A stretch of DNA of 64,000 nucleotides from Clostridioides sp. ES-S-0054-01. Its GTDB lineage: Bacteria; Bacillota; Clostridia; Peptostreptococcales; Peptostreptococcaceae. Location of the stretch: positions 2,139,001 to 2,203,000 of the forward strand of contig CP067346.1 in NCBI GenBank assembly GCA_021561035.1, read 5' to 3'. This document shows positions 44,197-53,588 of this stretch, piece after piece; within the stretch, counting starts at the first letter, position 1; each line of letters starts with the position of its first letter. A program made the position numbers and the translations under genes. Under the pieces are notes generated by a model, which saw only the letters and a program-made list of their open reading frames with translations, was not told the origin of the DNA and did not search any database.

Positions 44197-45090
44197 TTAC
44201 ATTTCACTTTGAATTTCACTATCTATTAATTGAAGATTGTATTGTTGAATTAGTTCTATTAGACGAGCTGCATATATACTATTTCCATTTTCATCCTTTG
44301 CAGTACTATAACCTGCCTTTTCTAATGCTTTAGCTTGATATATATACGTGTTTGCATCAAACACGCCATTAGTTTTATATCTTTTATTTGTGGCTAAAAA
44401 TTTTGCATGGTCTTTTATAGATTCGTTTTTATCATCATATATTCTAAATTTATCATCTATAATTGTATCTAAGTGTTCTTTTGTTTCTAAAGTCACTGAC
44501 TTACCTTTCCAATAAGCATCAGCCTTTATACCAAATAGATTATTATATTGTTTTGCCAAAGTTGACTTACCCCAGCTAGACTCTATTATAGCTTGTGCAA
44601 TAGTTATAGATGGAAGTATTTTATAATCTTTATAATTTTGTATAGCTTCTGTTTTAATTTCGTCGATAAACTTCATATATTGTGTATCAGACTTCAATCT
44701 TTCTGGTTTTATACCATAATCATTAAGGTTGTCTATATAATTATCAACCAATCTTTTTTGTCTATTATTAAATTCTAACTCATTCAAAACATCACTTAAC
44801 TTATTTACTTTATTATTTTTAGAAAAATTCTTAACAAATAAATCCGATACTTCTTCTATCTGTGAATCCTTAACATTTTTTAAGTTATTTTTATTTAACA
44901 CAGCAACAATGGACGCTACATACTTCCAGTTAACTTGTACATTGTTTTTGCTTGCTAAATCAGAATATTTTATATACTTACTGACATTTATATCATCCTT
45001 ACTTATCTCTCTAGATGAATATTCCTTCACTAATACACCTATTAAAATTGATATTATCAGTATTATAACAATGAATTTTTTATTCTTCAT
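44197..45090 (-). CDS. Membrane-anchored glucosaminidase (GH73 family)
   Basis: 297 residues with an N-terminal signal-anchor (about 5-22, IVIILIISILIGVL), a helical stalk, and a C-terminal Glucosaminidase domain (about 150-290). The catalytic Glu is in ITIAQAIIESSWGKS and the fold marker is YNNLFGIKA. It cleaves the glycan backbone of peptidoglycan. The catalytic domain faces outside. It shares an operon with the following lipoprotein hydrolase and is separated from the maltose phosphorylase gene by a terminator. Confidence 0.87.
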   Translation of the reverse strand: MKNKKFIVIILIISILIGVLVKEYSSREISKDDINVSKYIKYSDLASKNNVQVNWKYVASIVAVLNKNNLKNVKDSQIEEVSDLFVKNFSKNNKVNKLSDVLNELEFNNRQKRLVDNYIDNLNDYGIKPERLKSDTQYMKFIDEIKTEAIQNYKDYKILPSITIAQAIIESSWGKSTLAKQYNNLFGIKADAYWKGKSVTLETKEHLDTIIDDKFRIYDDKNESIKDHAKFLATNKRYKTNGVFDANTYIYQAKALEKAGYSTAKDENGNSIYAARLIELIQQYNLQLIDSEIQSEM

Positions 45091-45247
45091 AAATATTGTC
45101 CTCCCTTATATTATCTGCTGACTACAATATATCTTACTTTTGTGACATATTCTTTACGAAATTCTGAAGATTTTATGAAGATTTATGAAATATATTTAAT
45201 TAAAAGAACGATTATTGTTATAATATATAGTTTTCTATTAAACAAAA

Positions 45248-45295
45248 AAATAGTTAAAATAAATTCATAATTAGATAAACTTATTTTAACTATTT
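45248..45295 (-). terminator. Terminator of the GH13/pgmB/GH65 genes
   Basis: A 15-bp perfect stem (45248-45262 with 45281-45295), followed by a run of T on the minus strand. Confidence 0.85.
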
Positions 45296-45318
45296 ACATA
45301 ATAAAAATATTATTAAGT

Positions 45319-47604
45319 CTATTTATCAATTTTTATATATTTTTCTAATATATATTTTTTACCATATACAATAATTTTTATTGGTTTACCTTTTAAATTT
45401 TCTATTTTAATTAAATTACTACATACATCTACATTAATAATATTATCTCTATAGTTTATATTGAAAGAATAATTTTTCCATTCTTTGGGCAACTTAGGGT
45501 CAAAAGATAGTGTTTCATCCCACGTTCTCATACCTGCAAATCCATGTACAATGGAAAGCCATGAACCAGACATAGAAGTTATATGAAGTCCATCATTTGT
45601 ATCATTATTGTAATTATCTAAGTCAAGCCTAGCTGTTCTTGAGTATAATTCATAAGCCTTTTCTAAGTTATCTATTTCAGAGGCAATAATAGAATAAATA
45701 CTTGAAGATAAAGAAGATTCATGAACAGTATATTTTTCATAGAAGTCAAAATTTCTCTTTTTCTCTTCTTTAGTGAATCTATTTCCAAAATAGTAAATTC
45801 CCTGTAATACATCTGCTTGCTTTATAAAACACGACCTAAGAATCTTATCCCAAGACCAATTTTGATTAAGAGGAAGATTTTCTCTTGGTAAATCTTTTAC
45901 TTCTATAAATTCTTTATCTAAAAAATTATCGTTTTGAATTATTATTTGTAATTCCTCATCATATGGCAAATACATCTTTTTTGATATTATTTTCCAAAAC
46001 TCAATTTCTTCCCTAGTCACACTATTTCTGTCAATACACTCATTATACTCTTTTTCTAATCGTAAGATATTTTCTACAGCATAATCTAAACACCATTTAG
46101 CTATATAGTTAGTATACCAATTATTATTGATATTGTTTTCAAATTCGTTAGGTCCTGTAACTCCATGTATCATATACAAATCTTTTTTCGTAGACAAATG
46201 AACTCTACTTGCCCAAAATCTAGCTATTTCTATTATTACATCTATTCCCTTTTCTTTTATATATTCAAAGTCACCTGTATAATTTGTATAGTTATATATT
46301 GCATATACTATACTTCCATTTCGGTGGATTTCCTCAAATGTTATCTCCCATTCATTATGACATTCTACTCCATCAAACGTAACCATTGGATATAAAGCAC
46401 CTTTAAGCCCTAGTTTTTTTGCATTATCCTTTGCCTGTGCTAACTGATTGTACCTATATTCTAAAAGATTTCTAGTTACCTTCTTATCTGCTATACCAAG
46501 ATATACTGGAACACAAAACGCTTCTGTATCCCAATAAGTAGCTCCTCCATACTTTTCGCCAGTAAATCCTTTTGGACCTATATTTAATCGTGAATCTTCT
46601 CCATAATATGTTGAAAATAATTGAAATAAATTATATCGTATACCTTGTTGGCTACTTTTGTCTCCATTTATTTTTACATCTGCACTTTCCCATCTTTTAT
46701 TCCACAACTTTGTGTGTTCATTCAATATATCATCATAGCTTTTAGATACTTCTCTATTTAAAATATCGTCACATTTTCTTAATAGCTCACTTTCTTTATA
46801 ATCTCTAGTTGAAGTTATAGATACATATTTTTCTATACTTGCAACTTCATTTTTTAAAACATCCATTGTTATTGAATTTTCACAGTAATTATAATCGCTC
46901 TTATGAGATATAGCTTCTACTTCACCATTTGTCTTAATATACATCATTGCACCCACAGTGAACACTGGTGTATTAAATGCATTTTCCTTTGTTCGCGAAA
47001 TAATACTTCCTTTATATTCTAAAGAATTTGAAGAAATTCCATTCCAAAATTCTTCCTCATAATTTGAATCTTCATTTTTTATATTTGAATCTAAATATGG
47101 TATAAATTTTATTTTAGCATTAGAATTTAATGCTTTTATACTGTATTTAATTACTGCTAGTTCCTTAACAGATATACTTAAAAATCTAGTAATCTTAGCT
47201 TCAAATTTTTTATCATTTATATTTACGATAAACCTACGATTTAAAGTACCATTTTTCATATCTAATTCTCTATAAAAATCTTCTACTTTACATTTTACTA
47301 AATCTAATTCTACATCATCTATAAAAATTCTTACACCTATATAGTTGACTGAATTAGGAATTTTACCAAAGTATTCTGGGTATCCATTTTTCCACCATCC
47401 AACACGAGTTTTATCTGGAAACCATACTCCAGCTATATAAGACCCCTTATGTGTGTCTCCACTATAATTTTCCTCATAGTTTCCCCTCATACCCATATAA
47501 CCATTACCTGTACTCATTATGGATTCTGCTAATCTATTTTCTTTGATTTCAATCTTATCTTGTATAATCTTCCATTCATCTATATTATTAAATAAACATT
47601 TCAT
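45319..47604 (-). CDS. GH65 disaccharide phosphorylase (maltose phosphorylase-like)
   Basis: 761 residues of the glycoside hydrolase 65 family, which uses phosphate to split maltose, trehalose or kojibiose into beta-glucose-1-phosphate and glucose. Seen are the N-terminal beta-sandwich (RLAESIMSTGNGYMGMRGNYEE), the (alpha/alpha)6 barrel with TYWDTEAFCVPVYLG and the catalytic-acid segment IHGVTGPNEFENNINNNWYTN, and the phosphate-binding HESSLSSSIYSI. The following beta-phosphoglucomutase gene overlaps its start by 4 bp, which fits a phosphorolytic pathway. Which disaccharide it uses is inferred from GH13 nearby: likely maltose. Confidence 0.9.
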   Translation of the reverse strand: MKCLFNNIDEWKIIQDKIEIKENRLAESIMSTGNGYMGMRGNYEENYSGDTHKGSYIAGVWFPDKTRVGWWKNGYPEYFGKIPNSVNYIGVRIFIDDVELDLVKCKVEDFYRELDMKNGTLNRRFIVNINDKKFEAKITRFLSISVKELAVIKYSIKALNSNAKIKFIPYLDSNIKNEDSNYEEEFWNGISSNSLEYKGSIISRTKENAFNTPVFTVGAMMYIKTNGEVEAISHKSDYNYCENSITMDVLKNEVASIEKYVSITSTRDYKESELLRKCDDILNREVSKSYDDILNEHTKLWNKRWESADVKINGDKSSQQGIRYNLFQLFSTYYGEDSRLNIGPKGFTGEKYGGATYWDTEAFCVPVYLGIADKKVTRNLLEYRYNQLAQAKDNAKKLGLKGALYPMVTFDGVECHNEWEITFEEIHRNGSIVYAIYNYTNYTGDFEYIKEKGIDVIIEIARFWASRVHLSTKKDLYMIHGVTGPNEFENNINNNWYTNYIAKWCLDYAVENILRLEKEYNECIDRNSVTREEIEFWKIISKKMYLPYDEELQIIIQNDNFLDKEFIEVKDLPRENLPLNQNWSWDKILRSCFIKQADVLQGIYYFGNRFTKEEKKRNFDFYEKYTVHESSLSSSIYSIIASEIDNLEKAYELYSRTARLDLDNYNNDTNDGLHITSMSGSWLSIVHGFAGMRTWDETLSFDPKLPKEWKNYSFNINYRDNIINVDVCSNLIKIENLKGKPIKIIVYGKKYILEKYIKIDK

Positions 47605-48281
47605 ATAATTCTCCTAACTATATACTCATTATACTTTTCTTGTATATATTCAAACTTTAATTGATTTGTTGAATCTACAACTAAATTTGCTTTATTTAAA
47701 TTTTTATAATTTCCAACACCAATAGAAAACATATTAGCTGAGTTTATAGCGTCTATACCTGCACTTGCATCTTCTATCCCTATACAATTTTGTGGATTTA
47801 CATCAAGCCCTTTAGCTGACATAAGAAATATATCTGGATGTGGTTTGTTATTCTTACATTTTGCTGCATCAGCTATAAAATCAAATTTATTACTTATACC
47901 CAAATGATTTAATACATTTGTTGCATTCTTGCTTGCAGAAGATAAACCTATCTTTATATTATTAAATTTTATATCAATTAACAAGTCTTCTATACCTGGC
48001 AAAATATCATTTGAAGTTATGTCATTTATTAACGATACATAATAATTATTTTTTTCTTCAGCCATTTCCAGCTTTTCTTCTTCTGAAAATAAATATTTTT
48101 TGTTTCCAAATTCTAATATCCTATCCAGTGATTCCATTCTACCTATACCTTTTAAAGATTCATTAAATTTTGTATCTATATCTATACCAACCTTGTGTGC
48201 CAGTTTTTTCCAAGCCATATAGTGATAATATGCAGTATCTGTAATTACACCATCTAAATCAAATATAAATGCTTCAATCAT
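47601..48281 (-). CDS. pgmB: Beta-phosphoglucomutase
   Basis: HAD-superfamily enzyme (226 residues) converting beta-glucose-1-phosphate to glucose-6-phosphate. The nucleophile motif is FIFDLDGVITDTAYYHYMAWK, with the beta-PGM cap region GIGRMESLDRIL, then GLSSASKN (Thr/Ser motif II), CKNNKPHPDIFL (Lys motif III) and IEDASAGIDAI (acidic motif IV). Its 3' end overlaps the GH65 gene by 4 bp, so they are translationally coupled. AGAAAGGAAAT precedes the ATG. Confidence 0.93.
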   Translation of the reverse strand: MIEAFIFDLDGVITDTAYYHYMAWKKLAHKVGIDIDTKFNESLKGIGRMESLDRILEFGNKKYLFSEEEKLEMAEEKNNYYVSLINDITSNDILPGIEDLLIDIKFNNIKIGLSSASKNATNVLNHLGISNKFDFIADAAKCKNNKPHPDIFLMSAKGLDVNPQNCIGIEDASAGIDAINSANMFSIGVGNYKNLNKANLVVDSTNQLKFEYIQEKYNEYIVRRII

Positions 48282-48506
48282 TCTTATTTCCTTTCTCTGA
48301 AAGAATTTTTTAGACTAATAATCAATCTATTTTCTATCTTGTATTTAAGATATTATTTATAAAGTTATCTAGTCTAATTCAGTCTTTAACTTAAAATTTA
48401 CTTACATTTCACTTTCTTGCACACTATAATTTTTTATAGTTCATAAAGATTTATTTAAAACAGTATAGCAATTTATCATGAAATCTAAAGTAAATACATT
48501 TTTGTA

Positions 48507-50390
48507 TTATTTTAAAATGATAAACTTGTATTTTTCTAATATTATTTCTTCTTTTAAATCTACTATTTTTTCTTCATATAAATCTTTTGCTTTTCTATTT
48601 GCTAAATAATCTGGCAATGTTAAAATTACATCTTTAGATGAATTATTTATTATTATAGAAATTGATTCTTTCTTTAATATAATTGTTCCATTTTCTTTAT
48701 CTGCTAGTAACCATTCATTCGATATAGACCTAAGTTCTCCATTTTCTTTACGAAGCTTAACAATCTTCTTCATAAAATTAAATATATCCTTATTCCACTT
48801 TTCTTCATTCCATTCCATACACTTTCTTTGTCCTTCAGATATTAAACTTAGTTCTCCTTCCATTCCAATTTCATCACCATAATATATACAAGGACTCCCT
48901 GATTGTACAAACATAAATAGGTATGCAAGTTTAAATTTATCAACATTTCCATCAGCATAGTTCAATATTCTTGTAGTATCATGACTTCCAAGCAAATTAA
49001 AAATAACTTCATTAACTTGTATTGGATAACTTACCATTACATCATTTATCATGTATTTAAATTCTTCAGCATTTATCTCATTTGTGCAAAAGAATTTTTT
49101 CATAGCTTCATACATTACATAATTCATAACTGAATCAAATTGGTCACCCATCAACCACGGTAAACTACCATGCCATATTTCTCCTAATATGTATGTATCT
49201 GGTTTTATTTTCTTAATCTCTTCTCTAAACTTCCTCCAAAAAACATGGTCCACTTCATTTGAGACATCCAATCTCCACGCATCTATGTCAAATTCCTTTA
49301 TCCAGTATTTACCTACACGCAATAAATATTCTATTACTTCTGAATTTTCTGTGTTAAGTTTAGGCATATATTTTTCACATCCAAAGGTTTCGTAAGGTAT
49401 ATTTTTTTCATCTATTTCTTCTATTGGAATATCAATTTTACTCATATCTTTTATATAAAACCACTCTTTATATCGGGAATTTTCCTTATTTTTAACTACA
49501 TCTTGCCACTGTTTAGAATAATATCCTATATGATTAAAAACAGCATCCAACATTATTTTTATATTTCTCTTATGCGCTTCTTCTATTAGTTTTTTTAAAG
49601 TCTCTTTATCTCCTAATGCGGGGTCTATCTCCATATAATCTATCGTATCATATCTATGATTTGTTTTTCCAACTGTAATGGGGCAAAAGTAAATTCCATT
49701 TATTCCTAAATCACTCAAATAATCTAAATGTTCTATCACACCTTTTAAATCTCCACCAGTAAAATTATCTCTTGTTGGAATAGCTCCCCATTCATCCACT
49801 CCTACTGGATTTATAGATGGGTTACCATTTGCAAATCTATCTGGAAATATCTGATACCAAATAGTCTCCTTGACCCAACTTGGTACTTTAGGTATATCTA
49901 TATAGTTTAAATATGGGTATCCAAAAAAATTACTTATTTCACACAGTTCTTTTTCATCATTTTCATTTCCTAACTCTATTATTCTTTTTTCTGTAAATAA
50001 AATCTTTTCTCCTTGACCTTCTATTATAAAACCATATCTTGAACGTTTATTCAAAGGTTTGCACTTAGCTATCCAATAATCAAATAATTCTGTTTCTGCC
50101 TCTTTATCCATTGTTATATTTGTTCCACCAGACCAACCAATTCCAGATGCATTTAGATTCCCTCCTCCTGCACCACCTTTATCCCACACATATTGGTCTC
50201 CTATCCTCAAACTTACTCTTTTCACTTCATTTTTTTTAGTCCTAAGTCTTATATGTAATGTTTCTTTATCATAACCATATGCATAATTGCTCATTGGTAT
50301 ATGTAATATGGCTTCTTTTGTTAAATTTCTTTGATTTTTTTCTATGATTTGATTGCTTAAAGTTATACTCTCTTTATTTTTATTAGACAA
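48507..50390 (-). CDS. GH13 alpha-glycosidase (neopullulanase/cyclomaltodextrinase-like)
   Basis: 627 residues. The N-terminal CBM34-like beta domain (about 25-145) precedes a GH13_20-type (alpha/beta)8 barrel (WYQIFPDRFANGNP, DAVFNH, the nucleophile segment DAWRLDVSNEV, acid ILGEIWH, and LLGSHDTTR), then a C-terminal beta domain. No signal peptide is seen, so it acts inside the cell on imported maltodextrins, producing maltose for the GH65 enzyme 900 bp further along. The start is TTG (50390), after GGAGGG. The promoter region contains a perfect 23-bp inverted repeat. Confidence 0.9.
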   Translation of the reverse strand: MSNKNKESITLSNQIIEKNQRNLTKEAILHIPMSNYAYGYDKETLHIRLRTKKNEVKRVSLRIGDQYVWDKGGAGGGNLNASGIGWSGGTNITMDKEAETELFDYWIAKCKPLNKRSRYGFIIEGQGEKILFTEKRIIELGNENDEKELCEISNFFGYPYLNYIDIPKVPSWVKETIWYQIFPDRFANGNPSINPVGVDEWGAIPTRDNFTGGDLKGVIEHLDYLSDLGINGIYFCPITVGKTNHRYDTIDYMEIDPALGDKETLKKLIEEAHKRNIKIMLDAVFNHIGYYSKQWQDVVKNKENSRYKEWFYIKDMSKIDIPIEEIDEKNIPYETFGCEKYMPKLNTENSEVIEYLLRVGKYWIKEFDIDAWRLDVSNEVDHVFWRKFREEIKKIKPDTYILGEIWHGSLPWLMGDQFDSVMNYVMYEAMKKFFCTNEINAEEFKYMINDVMVSYPIQVNEVIFNLLGSHDTTRILNYADGNVDKFKLAYLFMFVQSGSPCIYYGDEIGMEGELSLISEGQRKCMEWNEEKWNKDIFNFMKKIVKLRKENGELRSISNEWLLADKENGTIILKKESISIIINNSSKDVILTLPDYLANRKAKDLYEEKIVDLKEEIILEKYKFIILK

Positions 50391-50427
50391 TTTAATTTTT
50401 CCCTCCTTTATAATAATTTAAAGATAG

Positions 50428-50485
50428 GTTAATATATTTTACTATTATATCACAATAAAAATATATAATAGTAAAATATATTAAC
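50428..50485. repeat. 23-bp perfect inverted repeat upstream of the GH13 gene
   Basis: 50428-50450 is the exact reverse complement of 50463-50485 across a 12-nt spacer. It covers the expected promoter, with an extended -10-like TGATATAAT on the minus strand in the spacer and 3' arm. It could be an operator for a large dimeric regulator or an RNA hairpin in the leader. Confidence 0.75.
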
Positions 50486-50558
50486 AATAACTATTCAATT
50501 TAAAATAAACAATCTTATTTAAATTTAATTCCCTTTAGTTATTTTTGTAAAATAAAAA

Positions 50559-50579
50559 CCTCTAGTATTTTTCTAGAGG
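50559..50579 (-). terminator. Terminator after the truncated PHP gene
   Basis: CCTCTAG (50559-50565) pairs with CTAGAGG (50573-50579), followed by five T on the minus strand. Confidence 0.75.
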
Positions 50580-50637
50580 ATACAATACTATAACTATTAA
50601 CTTTTTGGTTATCCATTAATTTACTTCAAAACACACT

Positions 50638-51309
50638 CTAAGCTATATTGTTAGATTTAACTTTTTCTATGTTGATAAAATAAGTTTCTCTTTCTTTAAA
50701 TAAAGATACATATTTAAAATCAAGATACTTAAGCATATCATAGGCCACATCAAAATCTTTACATATATCTTCTACTCTATGAGAATCAGAACCTACAGTA
50801 ACTATAAATCCTCCAAGTTCTTTATATCTTTTTAATATATCTTCATTTGGATGTATAGCATTTAGTCCATATCTATAACCAGAAGTATTTAGCTCTATAC
50901 CACTTCCATTATTGATTATTGACTTCAAAACCTCATCAATAACATCTTTAAAATCATTGTATATAACTCTATTATCTGAATATATTCCATACCTAGATAT
51001 ATAATCCAAATGCCCATATATATTGTAATCTCCAAATTCACGATTAGTTTCAAGTATGCTATTAAAATATTTATAATATGCATCTTCTTTGCTAAGCCCT
51101 TTAAAATACACCTTTGATGGAACAGGTACATTATCAATTGTATGAGTTGAACACAATATAAAATCAAAAGGATTAGAATTTATTATTTCTTCTATTTCAT
51201 TTTTTAGATGTTTTCTATAACCAACTTCAACACCTAGTAATAACTCTATGTCCTTTTTATATTTTTCTTTAAACTTATTAAATACTGGAACATAGTCGTT
51301 ATAATTTAT
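50638..51309 (-). pseudogene. Truncated PHP-domain (HisJ-type) phosphatase
   Basis: A 223-codon frame without a start: it opens right after an in-frame TAG (51310-51312). It carries the later PHP motifs (LLLGVEVGY, FILCSTHTIDN, IYGHLDYISRYG, NPIHPNED-like AIHPNED, TVGSDSHRVEDI), as in histidinol-phosphatase HisJ. The first ~45 residues with the HxH metal motif are missing, so activity is not expected. Translation from an internal start (51156) would remove more of the active site. It lies between sugar genes and a cell-wall gene. Confidence 0.7.
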
Positions 51310-51404
51310 CTATCTTAATTATACAACAAGTTTATTGTATACATTTGTTAAAAGAAAATTATAATGGTTAAATTTTATTTACATACTTTTATTTTTAAAA
51401 AAAA

Positions 51405-51451
51405 GAGAAGCACCTATTTTTGATTTTAGAAAATCATTAAAGATACTTCTC
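51405..51451 (-). terminator. Terminator of the cell-wall glucosaminidase gene
   Basis: GAGAAG (51405-51410) pairs with CTTCTC (51446-51451) with inner pairing, followed by a run of eight T on the minus strand. Confidence 0.8.
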
Positions 51452-51477
51452 CTTAACCTAGCTTTTACATACTTCAA

Positions 51478-52920
51478 TTACTTTAATGACTCGATTTCTC
51501 CCATCATCCTAACTAAATCTTGTCCATATTGTCCTCCAGCCCAATTATTAGAAAGACTTTCAACTGTCTTAGCTTTCCCAAATAAAGACTTTTCATGTCT
51601 AGGGTCTACTGGATTTGAAAGTGGATAACCATCTTGTCCTGCATATAAACATAAATGCTGAATTTGAGCTAGTATTCCTTCTTCCCAAGTGTCAAATCTT
51701 GAATGTGCATTCTTGTCAGTATCAGAACCACCTTCTGTAGTCTTAAGACCACAAGGATTTTTAAATGATGCGTCTAATACTCCACCAAAATTACAAAAAC
51801 CAGTTTCTTTTGCAGATTGAGCTACTGCTAAGACAGGATTTACACCTTCCTGAACAGCAGTATCATATAATATTGGTATTAACTCTATAAATAAATCATT
51901 AGCTTTTTTAGATTTAGCCCATTTTAAGCAAGCGTCTAAACTAGCTGTTGGTTTACCTAATATGCTTGTCTCATCTCTAGTCTGTGTTTCACCTTTTGTA
52001 GATGAATCTCCATTATTCTGTGCAGCAGAAACACACTTATTATACACACTATCACTTATTGAACCTAATCGAGTAATCTTATCTGCTCCTGCTAATATAG
52101 ACCTATCACTACTTTCTGACACCAATACAATTGGATTTTCCTTAGCAATTGTAGAACCTGTAAGTGCATTTACTAAATCATATCCATCACTTAAATAAAA
52201 TTCTGACGCATCTGGATAAAATTCTTTTATAACCTTCTTATTTGTATCATATCTATCTGAACCACCAAGTCTTTTAGCATTAGTTTTATTAACCAAACTA
52301 GTGCTCATAGAGATACTTCCACCTACTGCATATGTTTTTACATTGCTTGTTGAAAAAGGCACACTCTTCCCATCTGTAAGTACTATAGGAGCTACATCTC
52401 TTACTGACACAGGTGCAGCACTTATTGTATCTGCTTCTCCTTTATATGCATTAGTTAATATCACTTCATCAACTTTTTTAATACCACTTACCTCTTTAGC
52501 AACACTATAACTAGTCTTTATTCTATCATCTCCACCCAACCTAGTTACTTGTGCTCCTGTGTTTTTCAGTTCAGTTTCTACTGACTTACTTATTGATAAT
52601 TCTTTACCTATTATGTATATTTTTTTAACATTTTTTAATCTTTGTTTTGTTTCATTTGGTATTTTATTTTTTTGTGCAAGCAAAATTGGAGCATCAACAG
52701 CACCTGCAAGACCACTTGCTGAAAGACCATCCGCTATAGAATTATCCATATTTACCATGATTGCTGTATCATAATTCTTTTTATCTGCTATTAATCCAGC
52801 TGTCTCATATATATTGTTACCTTTAATTGTATCTGATGTTAATGCATTTACATTAGGTACATTTATTAGAAATATAGCTAATGTTAAGCCTAATGCTAAA
52901 ACTCTTTTAATTGTTCTCAT
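51478..52920 (-). CDS. cwp24: Cell wall protein with CWB2 repeats and glucosaminidase domain
   Basis: 480 residues. The signal peptide (about 1-26, ending NVNA) is followed by three CWB2 (Pfam cell-wall-binding 2) repeats (about 30-310: YIIGKELSISKSVETEL, TRLGGDDRIKTSYSVAKE, KRLGGSDRYDTNKKVIKE), which tether C. difficile Cwp proteins to the anionic polymer PSII. A C-terminal glucosaminidase domain (about 340-480) has the catalytic Glu in AVAQSAKETGFCNFGG. It should hydrolyse peptidoglycan at the surface. The symbol cwp24 is my recollection of a C. difficile Cwp with this architecture. The leader holds a terminator-like hairpin. AAGGGGGAAG precedes the ATG. Confidence 0.82.
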   Translation of the reverse strand: MRTIKRVLALGLTLAIFLINVPNVNALTSDTIKGNNIYETAGLIADKKNYDTAIMVNMDNSIADGLSASGLAGAVDAPILLAQKNKIPNETKQRLKNVKKIYIIGKELSISKSVETELKNTGAQVTRLGGDDRIKTSYSVAKEVSGIKKVDEVILTNAYKGEADTISAAPVSVRDVAPIVLTDGKSVPFSTSNVKTYAVGGSISMSTSLVNKTNAKRLGGSDRYDTNKKVIKEFYPDASEFYLSDGYDLVNALTGSTIAKENPIVLVSESSDRSILAGADKITRLGSISDSVYNKCVSAAQNNGDSSTKGETQTRDETSILGKPTASLDACLKWAKSKKANDLFIELIPILYDTAVQEGVNPVLAVAQSAKETGFCNFGGVLDASFKNPCGLKTTEGGSDTDKNAHSRFDTWEEGILAQIQHLCLYAGQDGYPLSNPVDPRHEKSLFGKAKTVESLSNNWAGGQYGQDLVRMMGEIESLK

Positions 52921-53588
52921 ATTCTTCCCCCTTGATATATCAAGTTTAATCCAAAAATGACTATAGCATAGTAGTACATCTACGCTATAGTCATTTATTA
53001 TAATTTAATAATTATATATTTATTATATCATAAATTACAAAAAGTTTCCATAATATTGAATAGATTAAAGGAAAAATTTACATTTTAGTTACAATTTAAT
53101 AGATTTTCATTCTATTGTACATATATTTAGTAACAATTTGTAATAAAAATAGATATATATATTCCATATTTATTTTAATATTTTACAAAATGAAATTTTA
53201 TTGTATACAATAAATAAATTACAGATTTACATAATCTATTTGTTTTAAGTAAATCTTTTATCAATATTATTAAAAACATATCTTACATCAAGTTTATTAT
53301 GTGTGAACTACCATCCACTTAACTACTTAAGGTAATGTTTGAAGTAGTAGTTTCTTGGTCAAAATAACTGTTATTATTATCTTTTTTTGATTAAGTATTT
53401 GCTATTTATTTATATATCAATCTACTTTTTTACTTTTAATTTAATTCTAACATATTTTTTATGTGTTTTATGATATATAATGTGATATATTCTAATTAAT
53501 GATATTTTCAAGTAAAAAAATATTACTCTATTATAAGGTGATAGTATCCTTGAAAATAAAACACTTAACTTTATTTAAGGAGATTACG
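52921..53588. other. Divergent region between cwp and ROK genes
   Basis: 668 bp, AT-rich. On the minus strand a TGATATAAT extended -10 (about 53019-53027) lies upstream of the cwp leader hairpin. A perfect CTTGATATATCAAG palindrome (52931-52944) adjoins the cwp ribosome binding site. No further gene is seen; the ROK gene's promoter region (53460-53580) is not distinctive. Confidence 0.5.
52955..52996 (-). terminator. Terminator-like hairpin in the cwp 5' leader
   Basis: A 13-bp stem (52955-52967 with 52984-52996) followed on the minus strand by TTTTGG. It lies about 35 bp before the cwp start codon, downstream of the predicted promoter. It would terminate most transcripts unless relieved. 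Confidence 0.65.
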
